DNA of 64,000 nt from Trametes villosa (GCA_002964805.2 PUDQ02000001.1:5170001-5234000), one strand, 5' to 3'. Numbered from the stretch's first letter, positions 45,486-59,200 are shown. The notes: generated by a model from the sequence alone, not told the origin. Numbers and translations: made by a program.

Positions 45486-48400
45486 TTACGACGACACCCC
45501 GACCTGCACCCACTTCCACTGCTGCGCCTCGAGCTTCCAGCCCTTGCGCATCCCATTCGCGACCTCGCTGCTGAGCACGTGAATACCGTCCGCGAGGAAC
45601 TCGAAGTTCTCCTCGCCGAGGTTCCGGTGCAGAATCTGGATCGGCCCCGTCGCGTCGTCCGTCGCCTCCGTGGACTCGTCGCTCGCCTTCGAGGGCGCCG
45701 GCGTGGGCTCCTTGGATGCACCGTCGAGGAGCGGAACGTCGTTGACAGCCGGCTTTGGAGAGGACACGTTTTCATCCGCGCCCGGCTTGGCTGCAGTAGC
45801 GTCCGGAGCGGACTGTCCATCCTTGCTAGACTGCACGCCGTTCACGGTCGGGACGTCAACCTTGTCAGCGGGAGATGCATCGTCCACATTCGAGGCTTGC
45901 GCTTTCGCCCGAGTTCGCGGGAGCTTCCCAGACGTACCGCCGGCGTTCGTGAGCACAGCGATCACATAGCGGCGACCGCCGCTGCCAGTACCCTCGATTC
46001 CGTCTACGGCATTCTCCTTATCGCTCTCGCCGTCTCCAGAGGGGATCTGTCCGCGTTGGGAGATGAGGAAGCTCTCCCACATCGTCTCGACGACGACAGC
46101 GCGTTGCTCGGAGAGCCCGTCGTCGCTGCTGGCGTCCGTTGCGAGCCCCGATGCCGCCTCAGGCGAGGTACCCAGTTTCCTGCGCTTGCTCGGGCGGGAC
46201 TCGGCGGAAGACTGGGGGAACAGGACTTCGCGCAGGGCGTCTGGATGGTACTTGAAGCTGCGTTCACATGTTAGCTAGAGTGAACTGTCATGATGGCCTG
46301 CGGGACCGGCAACTCACCCAATCTCGGGCCAGCTCGCATCGGTGCCGAAGACCATGACGCGTGTGGAGCTAAGATCGTCGTCCACCCGGTCCAAGCGCAG
46401 CTGTAGCGCGCTCTCCGAGACGTCCGCGAAGGAGAGCGCATGGAGCCGTCTCCGCTTCCGTCCCGAGCGCGGCGCGCATCCCAGCGCACAGCGCCGCTCG
46501 GCGTATTCGAGCAGCCGCTGCGAGCGATTCCGTAGTCCGAAGGAATGTGCAGTGCCCGACTGTGGGGTATACGTGAGTGTTGGTACCAGATTGATAGCGA
46601 ACGGATGGACGTACTGCAACGAACTCAGCCTTGAGGATCTCGACGCCCGAGCCGTCATGCCCGTTACCCCACCCAGAGCTCAGCAATGAGCTCCCATCAT
46701 CTTCCGGGCCCACATCCTCGTCCACCTCAACGTCCTTCTTGCGCAACGGTTGGCCCAATCCCCCAACATACCTCGCCTCCTTCGTAAGCCGCACCTCCAA
46801 GCGCAGATCCTTCCCCTCCCGCCTCGCCTTCCTCGCCATGCTCCACGACACCCACCCCGCGTGCAGCGCACACAAGAACAAGTCCGAGTCGTCCGTATAC
46901 ACGCGGCGTCCGTCGCGGATCTCCTGCGGCTCCGGGCGGCCGTACCCCGGGTGGCCCCCGCTGAACTGCTGCACGTGCTGCCGCTGCGCGCCCGTGAGCG
47001 GCGGCACGGCGGGGATGAGGCCGCCGCCCCAGATGCGCGGGCGCGCGGGGCGCGCGAGCGGGAGGAAGCGCGAGGGGATGTACAGCGTCGCGCGGATGTC
47101 GATGGCGTCCGAGGGCGCGCCCGCGACAGGCCCGGGGAAGTCGAGGAAGGGGAAGGGCGTGCGCGGGTGGATGAACGTGCCGAGGTGGCGGATGGCGGGG
47201 GCGGGCGTCGGTGTGGGCGTGGCGGAGCGGGGGAACACGAACGACGCTGCCACGGGAGGTGCAGAGCCAGGGAGGAAGGGAGGAGGCGAGGGGCGGCGGG
47301 GAGGGTACCCCAACGGTCCCCCAGGACCGTACATGTCCCCAGGGTGCGGGCGAAGATGAGGCCCAGGATGTGAGTGCTGGGATGGGAGGCCGATGAGATG
47401 TGGCGGGGGCTGGTGTGGCGGCCCCGGGACGATCTGCGTGAGCGCAGACGGACCAGCACCCTTGGACGAACCCTGCCGGAACTGAGGATCTCTGTCGGGA
47501 GCAAACTGCGGGGGGATATCTCCGGGGCCTGGCAGATGGCCCATGCCTTGAGGGGTCATGGCTCCCTGCTTGCTCGATGACCTCGCATGGCCTTGCGGCT
47601 GGGGACTGGGGTAGGCTTGATTCGATGGCGGATAAGGATGATGGTGGTGGGTATGAGGGTGTGGATGATGTGGCGGCCCTTGAGGTGGTCCCTGGCTCTC
47701 TCTCGCGCGAGCACGCATCGCCTCCAGCTCCTGCCTCTCGCGCTGTAACCGCTCGCGCTCCATCGCCTCATACTGGGCCTCCTTCGCCATCGCAAGCTGC
47801 TGCTCGTGCATCCGCAGCTCGTGCTCACGCACCCTCTCCCTTTCCCTCTCCCTCTCCTTCTCCATCTCCGCCTTCTCCTTTGCCCGCTGACTGGCACTCA
47901 CCCGTGGCCTACGTTCCTCTCCCTGCCCCGCCTTGACGCGCTCCTTCTCCTCCCGGTCCTTCGCGCTCGGGCGTGGCTTGCTGCTGCGCGGAGGCGCCCG
48001 CTCGACCACCTTCTCCGCCTCCCACTCGAGATCGTGCACCCGCATATCCTCGTACGGCGGCCTCCTCTCCACCGATCGCTCGTGTTCCCTGATCATCCGC
48101 CCATCCTCGATCTGCGGGCCCCTCGGCTGCACGAACCGCGACCAAACCTCACCCGTCGGCGGGCCCATCGTCTGCATGGGCGGCTGCGCCTGCTGCTGGA
48201 CGCGCAGGTTGGGGTGGCCCGGGCCCTGCGCCTGCATCTGCTGGGCGCGGAACCACTCCCGCTCGCGGTCCTCGCGCTCGGGGGCGTTGAGCGACATCAT
48301 CTCGTGCGCGTGCCGCCGGAAGTCGCGGTCCTCCTGCTCGCGCTGGCTCTGCAGCTGGCTCTCCCGCTCCCGCTGGATCTCCCTCTCCCGCTGGATCTCC

Positions 48401-50444
48401 CGCGCCCGCTGGTCCTCGCGCTCCCGCTGCGTGTGCCGTTCCATCCGCTCGCGCTCCTTCATCATCCGCTGCTCCTTCTCCCTCTCCCTTTCCCGCTCCC
48501 GCTGCTCGCGCTCGCGGCGTGCCGAGCTCGGCGACTCCTGCATGCTCGCGCCGCTGCCTCGCCTTTCCTTGTCGCGCTCCATCGCCCGCTCCATGCCTCG
48601 CTCGCGTTCGCGGTCCTTGGGAAGCGCACCAGGATGGAGTCCGGGGCCTGAGAGCAGGTGCGTCACGCCGTCCTGAGAACGACCAGGTCCAATGGCGCCG
48701 GGAGCGATTGACGCCAGCGAGGACCCCGGGGGCACCCCCGGGCCAGAGGCACCTGGGTGCGCTCCCCGGGGTCTGCTCGACATGCCCGGCCCGGGCTCCC
48801 GCTCGCGGGGATCACGCTCGTCGAAGGGCCGTTGCAGGCTCGCCATCACCGGGGACGCGGGGTTGCTCGGCTTGTGGTGGTGGTCGAACGCGCCGCCGGG
48901 GCCAGAGGGCCCCGCGCTGCTCGTGCTGCTCGCGCGGACACGGTGCCGGTCGTGATGAGAGTGGGAGCTGTTGCTGTGATTGTGCATGATCGGGTGGGAA
49001 TGGTGGGGCGGCGGAGGGCCTTGATTTTGGTGGGGAAGACCGTACATCGGTGAAGGCTCTCCCATGCGCAAACTCATGGGTGCTGAAGGCCCTGGTGGTC
49101 CAGGGGGGCCGTGCGGTCCAGGATGTGCGTGCATAGGGTGCCCGCTAGGTGGGATGCCAGGGCCAACTTGGGTCGGGAATAGAGGGATGCTCCCAGGACC
49201 AGGTCCGTGTATGAGATGGCTGAGAGGCGGGGATGCGTGGAGGGAAGAACTGCCAGAGGGTGGAGGCATGTAGCCCGTCGACGGGGTGTTGGGGAGGGTA
49301 TGTGCATGTCGGTGTTGATGGCGGTGCGGGTGAGATGCAGGAGGAAGAGAACCTGGGTCTCGGCGTTCAACAACGTACGGATGTGCTTGAACGGGTTGAC
49401 TCGGTTGACCTGGTGCATCCGACATGAGTACAGAACTGCAACAACCTGCGGCGCAGACGAATCAAGGCGGACGACAACACATTATCCAGAAATCTAGAAG
49501 CTGTCAAGCATGTGATCGCACCGTCGGAGCAGCCGAGACCGAAGTAGTCTAAAGCGGGTCGAAGCCCGCACGCAACACGCGAATTCCTGCTCTTCGGCGC
49601 AAGCAGTGCAAAACAATCGCCGCAGGCCGCCCCGGTAGACACGCATGAGACAATCCGCGGTGACGCTTGCTATGACGCGGCTGAACGCACGGACACCTGG
49701 GGCGAGGCAGATATTCGCAGGAAGTGCCGGATGAAATAAGGTGTCTCTGCGACCGAAATCAACGTGCGGGGGGACGCGACATCAAATGCCTTTGTCCGTG
49801 CAGAATCGGCTGTAGCGGCGCCTGCGTGGCCTTCTCGCGCGCCAAGCGCAGCCCAGGGGCGCGAGCGGACGTCCGAGAGACACCCCGCCCCGTCATCGCT
49901 TGCTCGCACAGAACACCGCCTTCCCTCGCGACCACGACAGAACAAGACGCGCGGGTGAAACCATGCAAGAATGACGCTCACCTGGCGGCCCCAAGCGATC
50001 GTGCGGGTGTGGGTGCACATCCGGGTTCCCTCGCCTCCCCTGCTGATGGCTCAACTCGTACGGCTCCGGGGAGTAGAGAGATGACGGTGGGGGTAGGTGG
50101 TGCAGGCGCTGCTGCGGCGGCGGGCCGGGGTAGTCGGACGCGGGCGGGTACGGCTGGTGACGCGGGGGTGAGGGCGGGCGAGCCGCGTACTGCGGGGGTG
50201 GCGATCGGCGATACGAGAGCGGCGGGGGCTGCTGGACATGGTGGGGGCCGTCGAGCGGGGGCCGGTCGCGTTCGCGGTCGCGGTCGCGAGGCCGCTCGAG
50301 GGGCGGCGAGTGATGAGGTGGACGGTGGGCGAGGGGCGGCTGGGGCTGCGGGGGCGGGAGCCCGGTGTCCTGTTCGTGGCGGGGCTGGCGGCGGCGGGGG
50401 TCGTCGTTTGGGTCGTTGGGGTGGACGAGGGCGGCGACGTTCAT
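45486..50444 (-). CDS. Rxt3-like subunit of the Rpd3L-type histone deacetylase complex
   Basis: Four exons (50444-49982, 49445-46615, 46559-46318, 46257-45486) give 1435 residues. The N-terminal two thirds is disordered: Pro/His/Gln-rich (RPPHHSPPLERPRDRDRE), then a very long charged Arg/Glu region (REREIQREREIQRERESQ). The Rxt3 domain spans roughly residues 900-1170: RHLGTFIHPRTPFPFLDFP, ATLYIPSRFLPL, RIWGGGLIPAVPPLT, RRVYTDDSDLFLCALHAGWV, DLRLEVRLTKEARYVGG. The C-terminus contains ALQLRLDRVDDDLSST, FKYHPDALREVLFPQ and ENFEFLADGIHVLSSEVANG. Rxt3 belongs to the Rpd3L deacetylase complex that represses transcription. Intron 1 is 536 nt, so an alternative start at 49425 cannot be excluded; the rest of the model is firm. 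Confidence 0.85.
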
Positions 50445-52032
50445 GGTGGGAGGGAGGAAGTGGGGGAAGGGAAGAGGGCGAAGGTGAGAAATTGGCAGTC
50501 GTCCATTGAAAACGCGGTCGCTGATCACAGGGGTAATCGAGATCGTTATCTCGCAACACCTATTACCTCATGAGCCTCTCTTCGCTGTCTCCTCCGCATC
50601 CCCCGCTTCACCCCCTTCCTCGTGGCGCTGCTGCTCATTTCTACGCTGGCTGCGAGTGTGCTAGGCCAGCGCACGAACACGCAGAGTCTCCTCGAGCCAC
50701 TCAGTCGCCCACCCGCGCACGCAGCAACCGCGCGGCCTCTGTGTCCGGGGGAGACCCGGGCGGAAGGATGCAGCGCCACGCGACAGTTACAGACTTCGAT
50801 CATTGCGCCGGGATCTGAGATTCTCGCCTCCGGATTTAGCCGCCTGCCTTCCCCCGTTCTGCGCCACCGAGCCTGCATGCCCTCCCCGATCCCTGGTTCC
50901 ATAACAACCACTCGCCCGCGGGAGGCTCGACACTGCTCAGAACCGTCTGCTGTCCAGCACATCGAGCTGGTGTTCAATGAGACAGAAGACCGAGGAGGGA
51001 TAGTCAGAAAGCTTGCACACAGTGGCATCGTGTACCCAGTTCATTTCCCCAGACACGATCAGACCACAAGACCATCTTGCGAACTTCCGATTTCAGACCC
51101 AGGGCTATGCTATTGATTCATGCAGAGTTAGAGGCGAAGGACTTACAACATGGCATACGGGCAGCTTCATAGCCGTCGCACTAACACAAACAAGTCGTAA
51201 CGAAATACGAGACACACCCTAATCACATGCGCCCTACGTCTTGGTTGCGCAAACTTGCCCAGTTCTGATGTTACAGTAATGGCGGTAGTAAAGTGTGCAC
51301 ACCTGGCTCTCAAGCTGAGTCAAGCAGCATCCCTGAAGCTCACGAGCTCAACGCCTCGTCCAAACGAGGTCGCGCGAGGAGCTGCCTAATGAACGCCGCC
51401 GGATCGATCGAGCAGTCGCCACCACCCCCAAGCTTGAGGAACATGGCATGATCGGCATGAAAGCTGTCCTCGAACTTGAACCCTTCCTGTCACCTGGAGT
51501 CCTCATATGTGCAGCGCGCGTGGAAGAGCCAAGTGAAAGAGGTCGCTAGGAGCCAAGACACAGCGCAAGCAGACACCGACGAGCGCGGCAGCTCGTGCCC
51601 GCCGCGGAGGCTGCGATGATGGTCAGGAACAAGGCGGGATGGGCACGGAAGCGCCGGAGAGGCCGCGCCCCGCAATCCCGCATTTCGATCGTGGCGTCAC
51701 CGATCCCGCGGCCCGCTCGCGGCTCCAGTGCCGCACAAAGCGCTCAGCCACAGTCGGTACAGCGAGGGTGCGGGGTTACCGCACATCGTACAGGCGAACG
51801 GTAGATGTGGTCGTGAAGAAGTCAAACTCGTGTACTAGATAGCGTACTGTACGATAGCGCCGTCAAAACATACCGAGGAACACACTGGGTAAATACGTGC
51901 AGATGCGGTGGCTTCGTCCTTCCGCCACCGCCACCGACGGTCCGTCGCTGAACCATTACACCCCCACCACCTGCGGTCCTCCACGTCCGAGACATCGTCT
52001 CATGGGTCTTCCGATCTCGTATCGTCTAGCGT
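50445..52032. other. Intergenic stretch with one orphan exon-like frame
   Basis: No complete gene recognised. A plus frame near 50.58-51.12 kb includes a hydrophobic run (TPFLVALLLISTLAASVLG) but has no in-frame ATG. A minus-strand exon-like piece is listed separately at 51486-51340. Confidence 0.4.
51340..51486 (-). pseudogene. Orphan exon-like fragment, possible gene relic
   Basis: A 48-codon minus frame opens right after gtgacag and ends in TGA. It reads EGFKFEDSFHADHAMFLKLG, then DCSIDPAAFIRQLL and RPRLDEALSS. Composition is strongly protein-like, but no upstream exon could be supported and I do not recognise the family. It may be the end of a decayed gene or of a gene whose other exons I missed. 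Confidence 0.3.
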
Positions 52033-54692
52033 TCACTCGATGGGAATGTGCGCGTTGATCTCCTCGAGGAGCTCCTCGGCGATCTTCGCGCTCGAAACCT
52101 ACGCAAGGAGAAGTCACTACGAGCACACTAGGAAGCGAGCCGCTGTAGCTTACCCTCAAGTTGTAATGCGTGGTCACAGTAGCTTCAATGACGCTGAAGC
52201 GGATGTATCGTGGGTCTTGCGCGAGGAAGCATCGCATGCCCTTGAACAGCGTCGCATTGAGCAGTACCGTGTATACTGCCTCCTTGCGCATAACTGCATC
52301 CCAGACGTCAACATGGGGTCCCTTGGAAACAGAGGGAAGAGGCTCACCAAGACGCGCGCCACCGCCGTCTTCTCGCCGCACGTTCAGCCGGAGCGTTCCG
52401 GTGCCCTTCTCCTTCCACTGGTTCTGTGGGCTCAGCGCGAAAAGCTTCCCGCGGACCTGGTACACCGTGTCCTCTTCCTCCTCTCCGGTGTGAGCTGGAC
52501 GAGGGGTAAGCATCCGTCACAACGGCACTCGAAGTGGTGAAGCACGTACTCTCCTGCTCAGTGAGGTTGAGCTTCTTCTCTTCGTCGCTCGCCTCATCGG
52601 AGTCCTTATCCTTCGCCCCCCTCAACCGCTCGCCGAAGCTCACCCCGCTGTCCTTCTCGCTGTCCTCGTCCTTCCCCGCATCCAGCGCGCTGCTCTCCGC
52701 CGGCGCAAGCGCGTTCGCGCCCGCGCTCTCCCCGGGCGCCGGCGTGCCCGAGCCCGAGCGGCGCTTCGACGACGCCGCGCCGAAGCCGTACGCGCCGCCC
52801 GACGCGTACGCCGAGAACGCGTTCACTGCGCGCGCGGGCGTGCCGTGGCGCGACGGCGAGCGGCTCCGCCCGAGCACGCTCGAGCTCGCCGCGGGCGGCG
52901 GCGGCGACTTCGGGCGCTTCGCGGCGCTCGCGAAGGGCGACGTCGCGGATGCGAACGCCTCGAAGCCCGTGCGCTTCTGCGGCGAAGTCGAAGCCGAGGA
53001 CACGGCCGAGTCGTGGTCCTTGCCGGCGGCGGCTGCGGCGAAGGGGGAAGCACTGGAGGATGCGAAGGGGGACGTGGGCTGGATCCCGGCGGATGTCCAT
53101 GGAGATGATGTGGAGGGTTTCGAGCCGAAGACCTTGGGCCCGTTCACGGATGCGAATGGGGAGCTGGTCGAAGCGTAGGCCATGAAGCCGCCCTATGACC
53201 ACTTGCGTTTCAGCATACGTCCGCTCCAAGGAGGACATTCACTTACGAATCCTGAGGTAGACGAAGAGGCGGTCGGCGGTGCCACTTTCGTTTCCTTCTT
53301 TGCATCCTCCTCTGGTGGCGGAGTCGGCCGCTTCTTCTCCCTGGTGTTAGGGTCCGCCTCTGGGTCGTCTCGAAGGCGCTTGGTTGCAGTGACGGGTGGA
53401 GTACCGCTCCGGCTGGGAGCCTTCTCCCCTGGAAGGAGACGCTCGCTCACAGTCCTGTCGCCAAGCTTGCGCTTGAGACCCTTCTCCTGATCAGAATCGG
53501 AGTTCCGTCGTTGAGTAGGGAGACGAGGGGTTGTCGTGGATGGTGCGTCGGTGGGCGGAGCCGAGAAGGCTTCGGAACCCGAGGCCTGTGCGGTGGACGG
53601 CTCGGGCGCGCCTGGTACGTGCGAGCCTGCCGGGTGCTCCGAACCTGCTGCCGCTCCGGTGTCCTCATCGACGCCGGCCGCATCATCGAGGATTGGGGGA
53701 TTTTCGCCCCGAAGCAGAGGCGGAACTTCCACAACTTCCTGAGCATTGGCGTCTCCGGCCGGCGCCTTCACCGACTGTTCTGCGATCGGTTGAACGGCAT
53801 CCTCGACAGTCGCGTCTTGGTCTTGTGGGGCAGCAGGCACATCTTCCTCCATTTTGAGCTCGCCGTTCAGCGGGGAGTCCTTCTTCATGTTCTGCCATGT
53901 GATGTCTTCCACGCCCTGGCTAATCTGCCGGATCTTCGTCTCGTGCGGGGGCGAGCCGCTCGGAGTGGCCTCGTCTTCGTTCTCCTCTTCGGTAGCCTCC
54001 AGCGCGCCGCTCGTCCTGTTCTTCTTCGCCGGTACGCGGTGGTCCTTGCGTTCCGGGCCACTCCCTGCGTCAAGTTCCTGTGAATTGTTTGATCAGTACG
54101 ACGCGCACCAAAAGTCCGATATACACGGAGGCGAGATAGGTTCAGGAGGGATGGCGCAAGCGCGAGTGACGACAGGAGCGTCAGACGTCGCGTGCGGGAT
54201 GACCAGTGCACGACCTTGTGGTCAGGCCACAGTGAGGACTGAGCACGAGGATCTGCGCCCTGCCCAACTTGGATAACTACAGGCAGCTGAGGGGCCACGG
54301 TCGTACCCTGCCAGGCACCCACTGCGCTACGCCGGGTAGACACACGCACGACGATATATGGGGATTCTGATTGTGAGTGCATCGGGGATGAAGGTTCGTA
54401 CGTATCCCGAGGCAAGCCGTGTAGAAAGTCTAAACATGAAAGTGAGGTACGTACCACGGTTGTGGCTTGCGGGGTGGCCGGTTCCAAAGACACCTCCCGC
54501 TCCCGCTTTCTAGAGGTCTTCGAGTCTACTCCTGCAAGAATCTAGCCAACCTCCCTGGGCATCTCGCACACAAGCGGGCTCACCGTTCAGATCCCCCGGA
54601 GGGGTAGATAACCGCGTCTGCTCTTCGGGCTGATTGCCTTGCAGCGAGACCTCCGTCTGGCGCTGCGCGTGTATGTCTTCAACCTCCGTCAT
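52033..54692 (-). CDS. Yrb2/Hba1/RanBP3-like Ran-binding nuclear transport factor
   Basis: Cofactor of Crm1-dependent nuclear export that binds Ran-GTP. Seven exons (54692-54584, 54531-54455, 54077-53247, 53192-52550, 52494-52348, 52293-52154, 52098-52033) give 670 residues. A disordered N-terminus includes basic nuclear-localisation-like patches (SRKRERE, VPAKKNRTSG) and GLKRKLGDRTVSERLLPGE. An FG/Ser-Pro-rich central part follows (GFGGFMAYASTSSPFASVNG). The C-terminal RanBP1 domain (about residues 550-670) reads THTGEEEEDTVYQVRGKLFA, QWKEKGTGTLRLNV, LNATLFKGMRCFLAQ, RYIRFSVIEATVTTHYNLRV and EELLEEINAHIPIE. Domain order matches Yrb2/Hba1 rather than RanBP1. Intron 3 is about 377 nt, long for this window. 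Confidence 0.92.
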
Positions 54693-56243
54693 GGATCAAG
54701 TGTCGTCGCCGCCGTCGATGGTGGTGTGGTAGAGGCAGAGAACGTGTGTGGCCGCGGGTGCGTGGGGTTCTCGTTCAAACCAGTTCAGGGACAGAAGCAG
54801 GCAGGCGGGCTCCCAAGCCACTGCGGGCGCCTCGCTGCAACGCGCGATGCGATAAGATCCCCGCGGCAAGGGGAGCCCTTTCGGGGTTTCAATCGCTGCA
54901 ATCCGGGGTAAGCACGTTGCTTGCCCGGTTACTCTGACTCGGGCCTCGCGTACCTGCCGCCCTTGCCTCTTCCGCTCACGACGATCTGCTCGCTATTGTT
55001 CGGCGCTGGTTGCCTTGTCTGCTCTCCTGTGTCTTGTACTGGCGGACCTTGTTCACGCTGGAGAAGATTGTAACTTCAGATAACAGTGTAACAGTAGGCC
55101 GAAGCCGTGGATGGTTTCCGTCCGGTACTGCCGAGATGCCCTCCGCCTTGCCGATACTGCATGCTTCCGCGCCGACCCGGACACTCACCGGCACGCTGGC
55201 ATGTAGCGGGCAGCGGGAATAGGACGCGGAGATGTCTAGCGGCAATCGCTATGTACAACACCTTCTGTGGTTACCAAGCCGATGTGCAGACCACAGTATA
55301 CCGGTGCACGTCCTGACATCCGCGTGCGAAGCAGTCCTCACCGGACACAAGTGAGTACGTAGAGGCCCATAGAAGAAAGCTCGCTGATGCCGGACAGTTA
55401 AACTAGGATATTAGCACTTCGAGAACATATATCTCATAGGGTGCAAGTATGAGGATTACTTGCGTTCTCCCACCCGAATCTCAGGAACGCTGCCCCGTCG
55501 ACGGATCAACATACGGCATCCAGAGCATACGCTGAATGCCATCTCTCTATTCCTGAGGCACGACCATAACACCTACCCGGTTCCCAATCAACCCCGCCAG
55601 GTCACAGAAACGCCGCCACCTTCGCATGTGCTTGCCACTCCCAGCTGCATGGGGTAATCTCACACTTATGTCTATGACTATTCTCGAACGTAAGCAGTCG
55701 GGAGAACGTGCACCTCCTCCTGTTAGACAGCTTGCAGAGGTTATGGAATCACCGTTGGACCCACCAAAGTTCAAGGAAACGGACCTCTTGTGCATGTAGA
55801 AGCGTACCGATCCCTCAGACATGAGGTGTTCGACGATCAGTGTTCAAGTATCCAGTAAGAATCCATCCATCTGTTTCATTTCGTGCTTGCAGCTCGGCTA
55901 CCAAGGCCAAGGAGTGACGTAGGACCGGCCGGTCATTGCGGTACGGAGTTATTGGCACTTGTTCAACGTTCAGGTTGAAGTAGGCTATATACGTACTAGA
56001 TCTGAATTTGCCTGTATTGAATTGAAGCAGCTTGAAGCACTTCGTTGAGCACGGTAGTGCGCAGTAAGCATCTATTTATGGGATTGTGTTATACATCGTC
56101 ATCCGGATAACAAACGGCGACAGAAAGATTAGATCATGCATCAAGCGTGTTAGTTAGTCGCACGCCTTGGAAACCTCCACGTTACACCAGTGTCAGACTG
56201 ACAGTGCTCGCCGCTGTGCTCCGCAGCGAGCAACACCTTCACC
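54693..56243. other. Divergent intergenic region between Yrb2-like and VPS10 genes
   Basis: About 1.5 kb holding two promoters. No gene is supported. A minus-strand frame at 55822-55547 starts MSEGSVRFYMHKRSVSLNFG and looks mildly protein-like, but no exon chain or domain was found. Confidence 0.45.
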
Positions 56244-59200
56244 ATGGCCCCCCACCACAGGGCCGCCCTACTTCTCTGGACTATAGCCTGCTTCCTCGCT
56301 GCCGTCGTCGCCCAGCCACAGTCCTCGGTCACACCCTTCGAAAACCTCCCGGCAAGACTCTTCTTCTTTGATGACAGTCCCGTACGTGTACCACGCGGTC
56401 CGGGGTAACACGTGTAATGACCATTCGCTAGGATGCCATCTACCACGATGTTGTGAAAGGGATAGTATACGTCTCCCCGGATGAGGGCAAGACATGGAAA
56501 CCCGCGGAGAACGTCCCGGAGGGCAAGGCGGCTATGGTCATTGAGCATCCCTCCAACAACCGAGTGGTGAGTACTGAGACGCGACGTTCGCGTCTCTTCT
56601 CTGCCTGACGCAATGAATACTACAGGCCTTCATTCTTTCGCGCAGCACCAAGCACTACAAGACCATCGACCGCGGCAGGACATGGCAGTCCTTCGAGATG
56701 GCGCTACCCCCCGCCAATGTCGGCCGACCTCTCTCGTTCCATGCGGAATCCTCCAAGTCAGACTACATTCTATACCAAGGAACTGCGTGTAGTGGAACTG
56801 GATGGAAGACGTCTTGCCATGACGAGGTACGCTCAGAATTGTTGAGGCCTAGTGTGTTGTGGCGAATACCAAAGTCTCCCCTGCTAGACCTACTACACCA
56901 CGGACGGATTCATGGGCGACTCCAAACTACTGCTGGCCGACGTCTCCCGTTGCCAATTTGCCCATAGCAGCAAGGACTTCCAGCACGAGGCGCACATCGA
57001 CCTGGTGTATTGTGTCGCATTCGAAAGCTCGGGACAGGCAGGAAGCGTGCATACACTCGCTTCTAGCCATCTCTACTCTTCCACGGACTTCTTCGAGACG
57101 GAGAAGAAGGTCGAGGACCTTGGCATCGGGAAGAACGCCCGTGGCATCGTCGCGTTCGCCATAGTTTCGAAGTTCGCAGTCGTGGCGCTGAAGGATCTTT
57201 CCGAGGGCTCAACAGGCGACATGTTGCTGTACGTCTCCGAGGACACCAAGAACTGGGCCCAAGGGCACTTCCCGCACTCGTCGTCGGCGCGTCTGCGCGA
57301 GAACGCGTACACAATTGTGGAGTCTACGACGCATTCACTCGCAGTCGACGTGCTCTCTCACGACCAGAGTTCCATCGGCACCCTCTTCGTGAGCAACTCA
57401 AATGGAACTTTCTTCGTCGAGAGCCTGCAAGATACGAACCGCAACGACATGGGCTTCGTGGACTTTGAGAACATCTACGGTGTCGAAGGCGTCGGCCTAG
57501 CGAACATCGTTGCGAATGCTAAGGATGTCGAGGGAAGACGCGTGCCCAAGCAACTGCAAACCCGAATCACATTTGACGACGGTAAGCCGGTCTGGGGTAT
57601 TTCACAAGATGCGTACTGACGTTGACTCACTCGCGCAGGGCGTACGTGGTCGCGCTTGAAGCCGCCAGCGACGGACATAAACAATGACAAGATCCACTGC
57701 AACCCCAACAACGAGGACTGTTCGCTACACTTGCATTCAGTGACGCTTCCTCACAACTTCGGACGTGTCTTCTCTTCACCCGCTCCCGGGTTTGTGATGG
57801 GCGTTGGCTCGATAGGCGACCATCTGCTGCCCTACGAGGAGTGCGATACCTTCCTGAGCACCGACGGGGGCATCAGCTGGAAGATGGTACAACAGGACGC
57901 CCACAAGTACGAGTTTGGCGATTCAGGCAGCATTCTGGTCACAGTCAACGACGAGGAGGGGGCTGACTCCGTCAACTACTCTACCGACTTTGGGAAGACC
58001 TGGTACGTGTGCACTTGTCAGTGGTAGATTTGTAGCTTCTGAACACAGCGGCCCTTCAGGAAGACGTACAGCTTCAAGACCCGGCTCCGCGCACGCATTC
58101 TGACTACCGTCGGAGACTCCACCTCCCAGAAATTCCTTCTCGTTGGTCAAGTCGCAAGGAAGGACCAGAAGGAGACTGGTGGCCGTTTCGCGGTCGTGTT
58201 CTTGGATTTCGCTACCCTGGACAGGCGCAAGTGTGGCGACGGCGACTTTGAGCGTTGGTACGCGCGGTCGTCTACTCACGATTGCCTCATGGGCCATAAG
58301 GTGGGACTCGTGGCTCACAAGTCTCTGACTGCCTTCACTCACGTTGCCCATCCACAGCAATCGTACAGACGCCGGAAGCAGAATGCCGACTGCTTTGTGG
58401 GAGACAAATTCCACGACCCAGTCTCTGACGAGGAGCCTTGTCCATGCACGAGGGAAGACTACGAGTGGTAAGTGTTCCTAAAGTCTTAGATGGAATACGC
58501 AACTCATGAAACGCAGCGACTACAACTTCATCCAAAATGGAGATGTATGTGTCCCTGTTGGGCCCGAGCCCATCCCGGCAGGGGTCTGTGTGGACACTAC
58601 GCACGAGTACCTTGGTTCCTCAGGTTTCCGCAAAATCCCCGGAAACACCTGCGACAGGGACCGCGGGGAGAAGCTCGATGAACGCGTGAAGAAGTCCTGT
58701 TCAAACGGTCGGAGATATTCCTATGACCACGCCCAAGCCGGTACTGACAGGCCTTCTAGCTCGACCTGCGGAGGGCCAGGTGATCCATCAGACGGTGCGT
58801 AGATATACGCCTGCGCCTACCCGGCACCCTTGACTCACATGCGTGCTAGTCCGACTTCCCGAGTCCCATTGTACAGTTTGCGTACTTCCGCTCGTCCACG
58901 GTGCGTACTAGCAAGTTCCGCTTCTGGCATGATGCTCAGCTTGAGGACTTCTCCAGGTCATCCTGGTCAGACTTGCGGACGGCACCGTCTGGCAGTCGCC
59001 GAACGAGGGCTACACTTGGGCCCAACTGTACCCTGGCGACACATTTGTCGCGTTCTACCACCATAAGTTCACCGATGACCGCGCCTACCTCATCTCGAGT
59101 TCCAAGGGACACTACTACACCACCGACTTCGGCCGCACCTGGTTCACGTTCTCGTCCCCGACCGTCCCGAACCGTTTCGGCCTGCCTGTCCTGCACTTCC

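Noticed and set aside
47806..48676. Plus-strand frames of 247-281 codons within the Rxt3 gene
   Set aside because: Leu/Arg/Ser-rich antisense of the Arg/Glu repeats; the Rxt3 domain fixes the coding strand.
50622..51116. Plus frame with a signal-peptide-like run
   Set aside because: Starts at GTG with no in-frame ATG; the downstream sequence is not protein-like.
55547..55822. 91-codon minus frame (MSEGSVRFYMHKRSVSLNFG...)
   Set aside because: Initial residues look plausible but no family, no exon chain and a degenerate second half.
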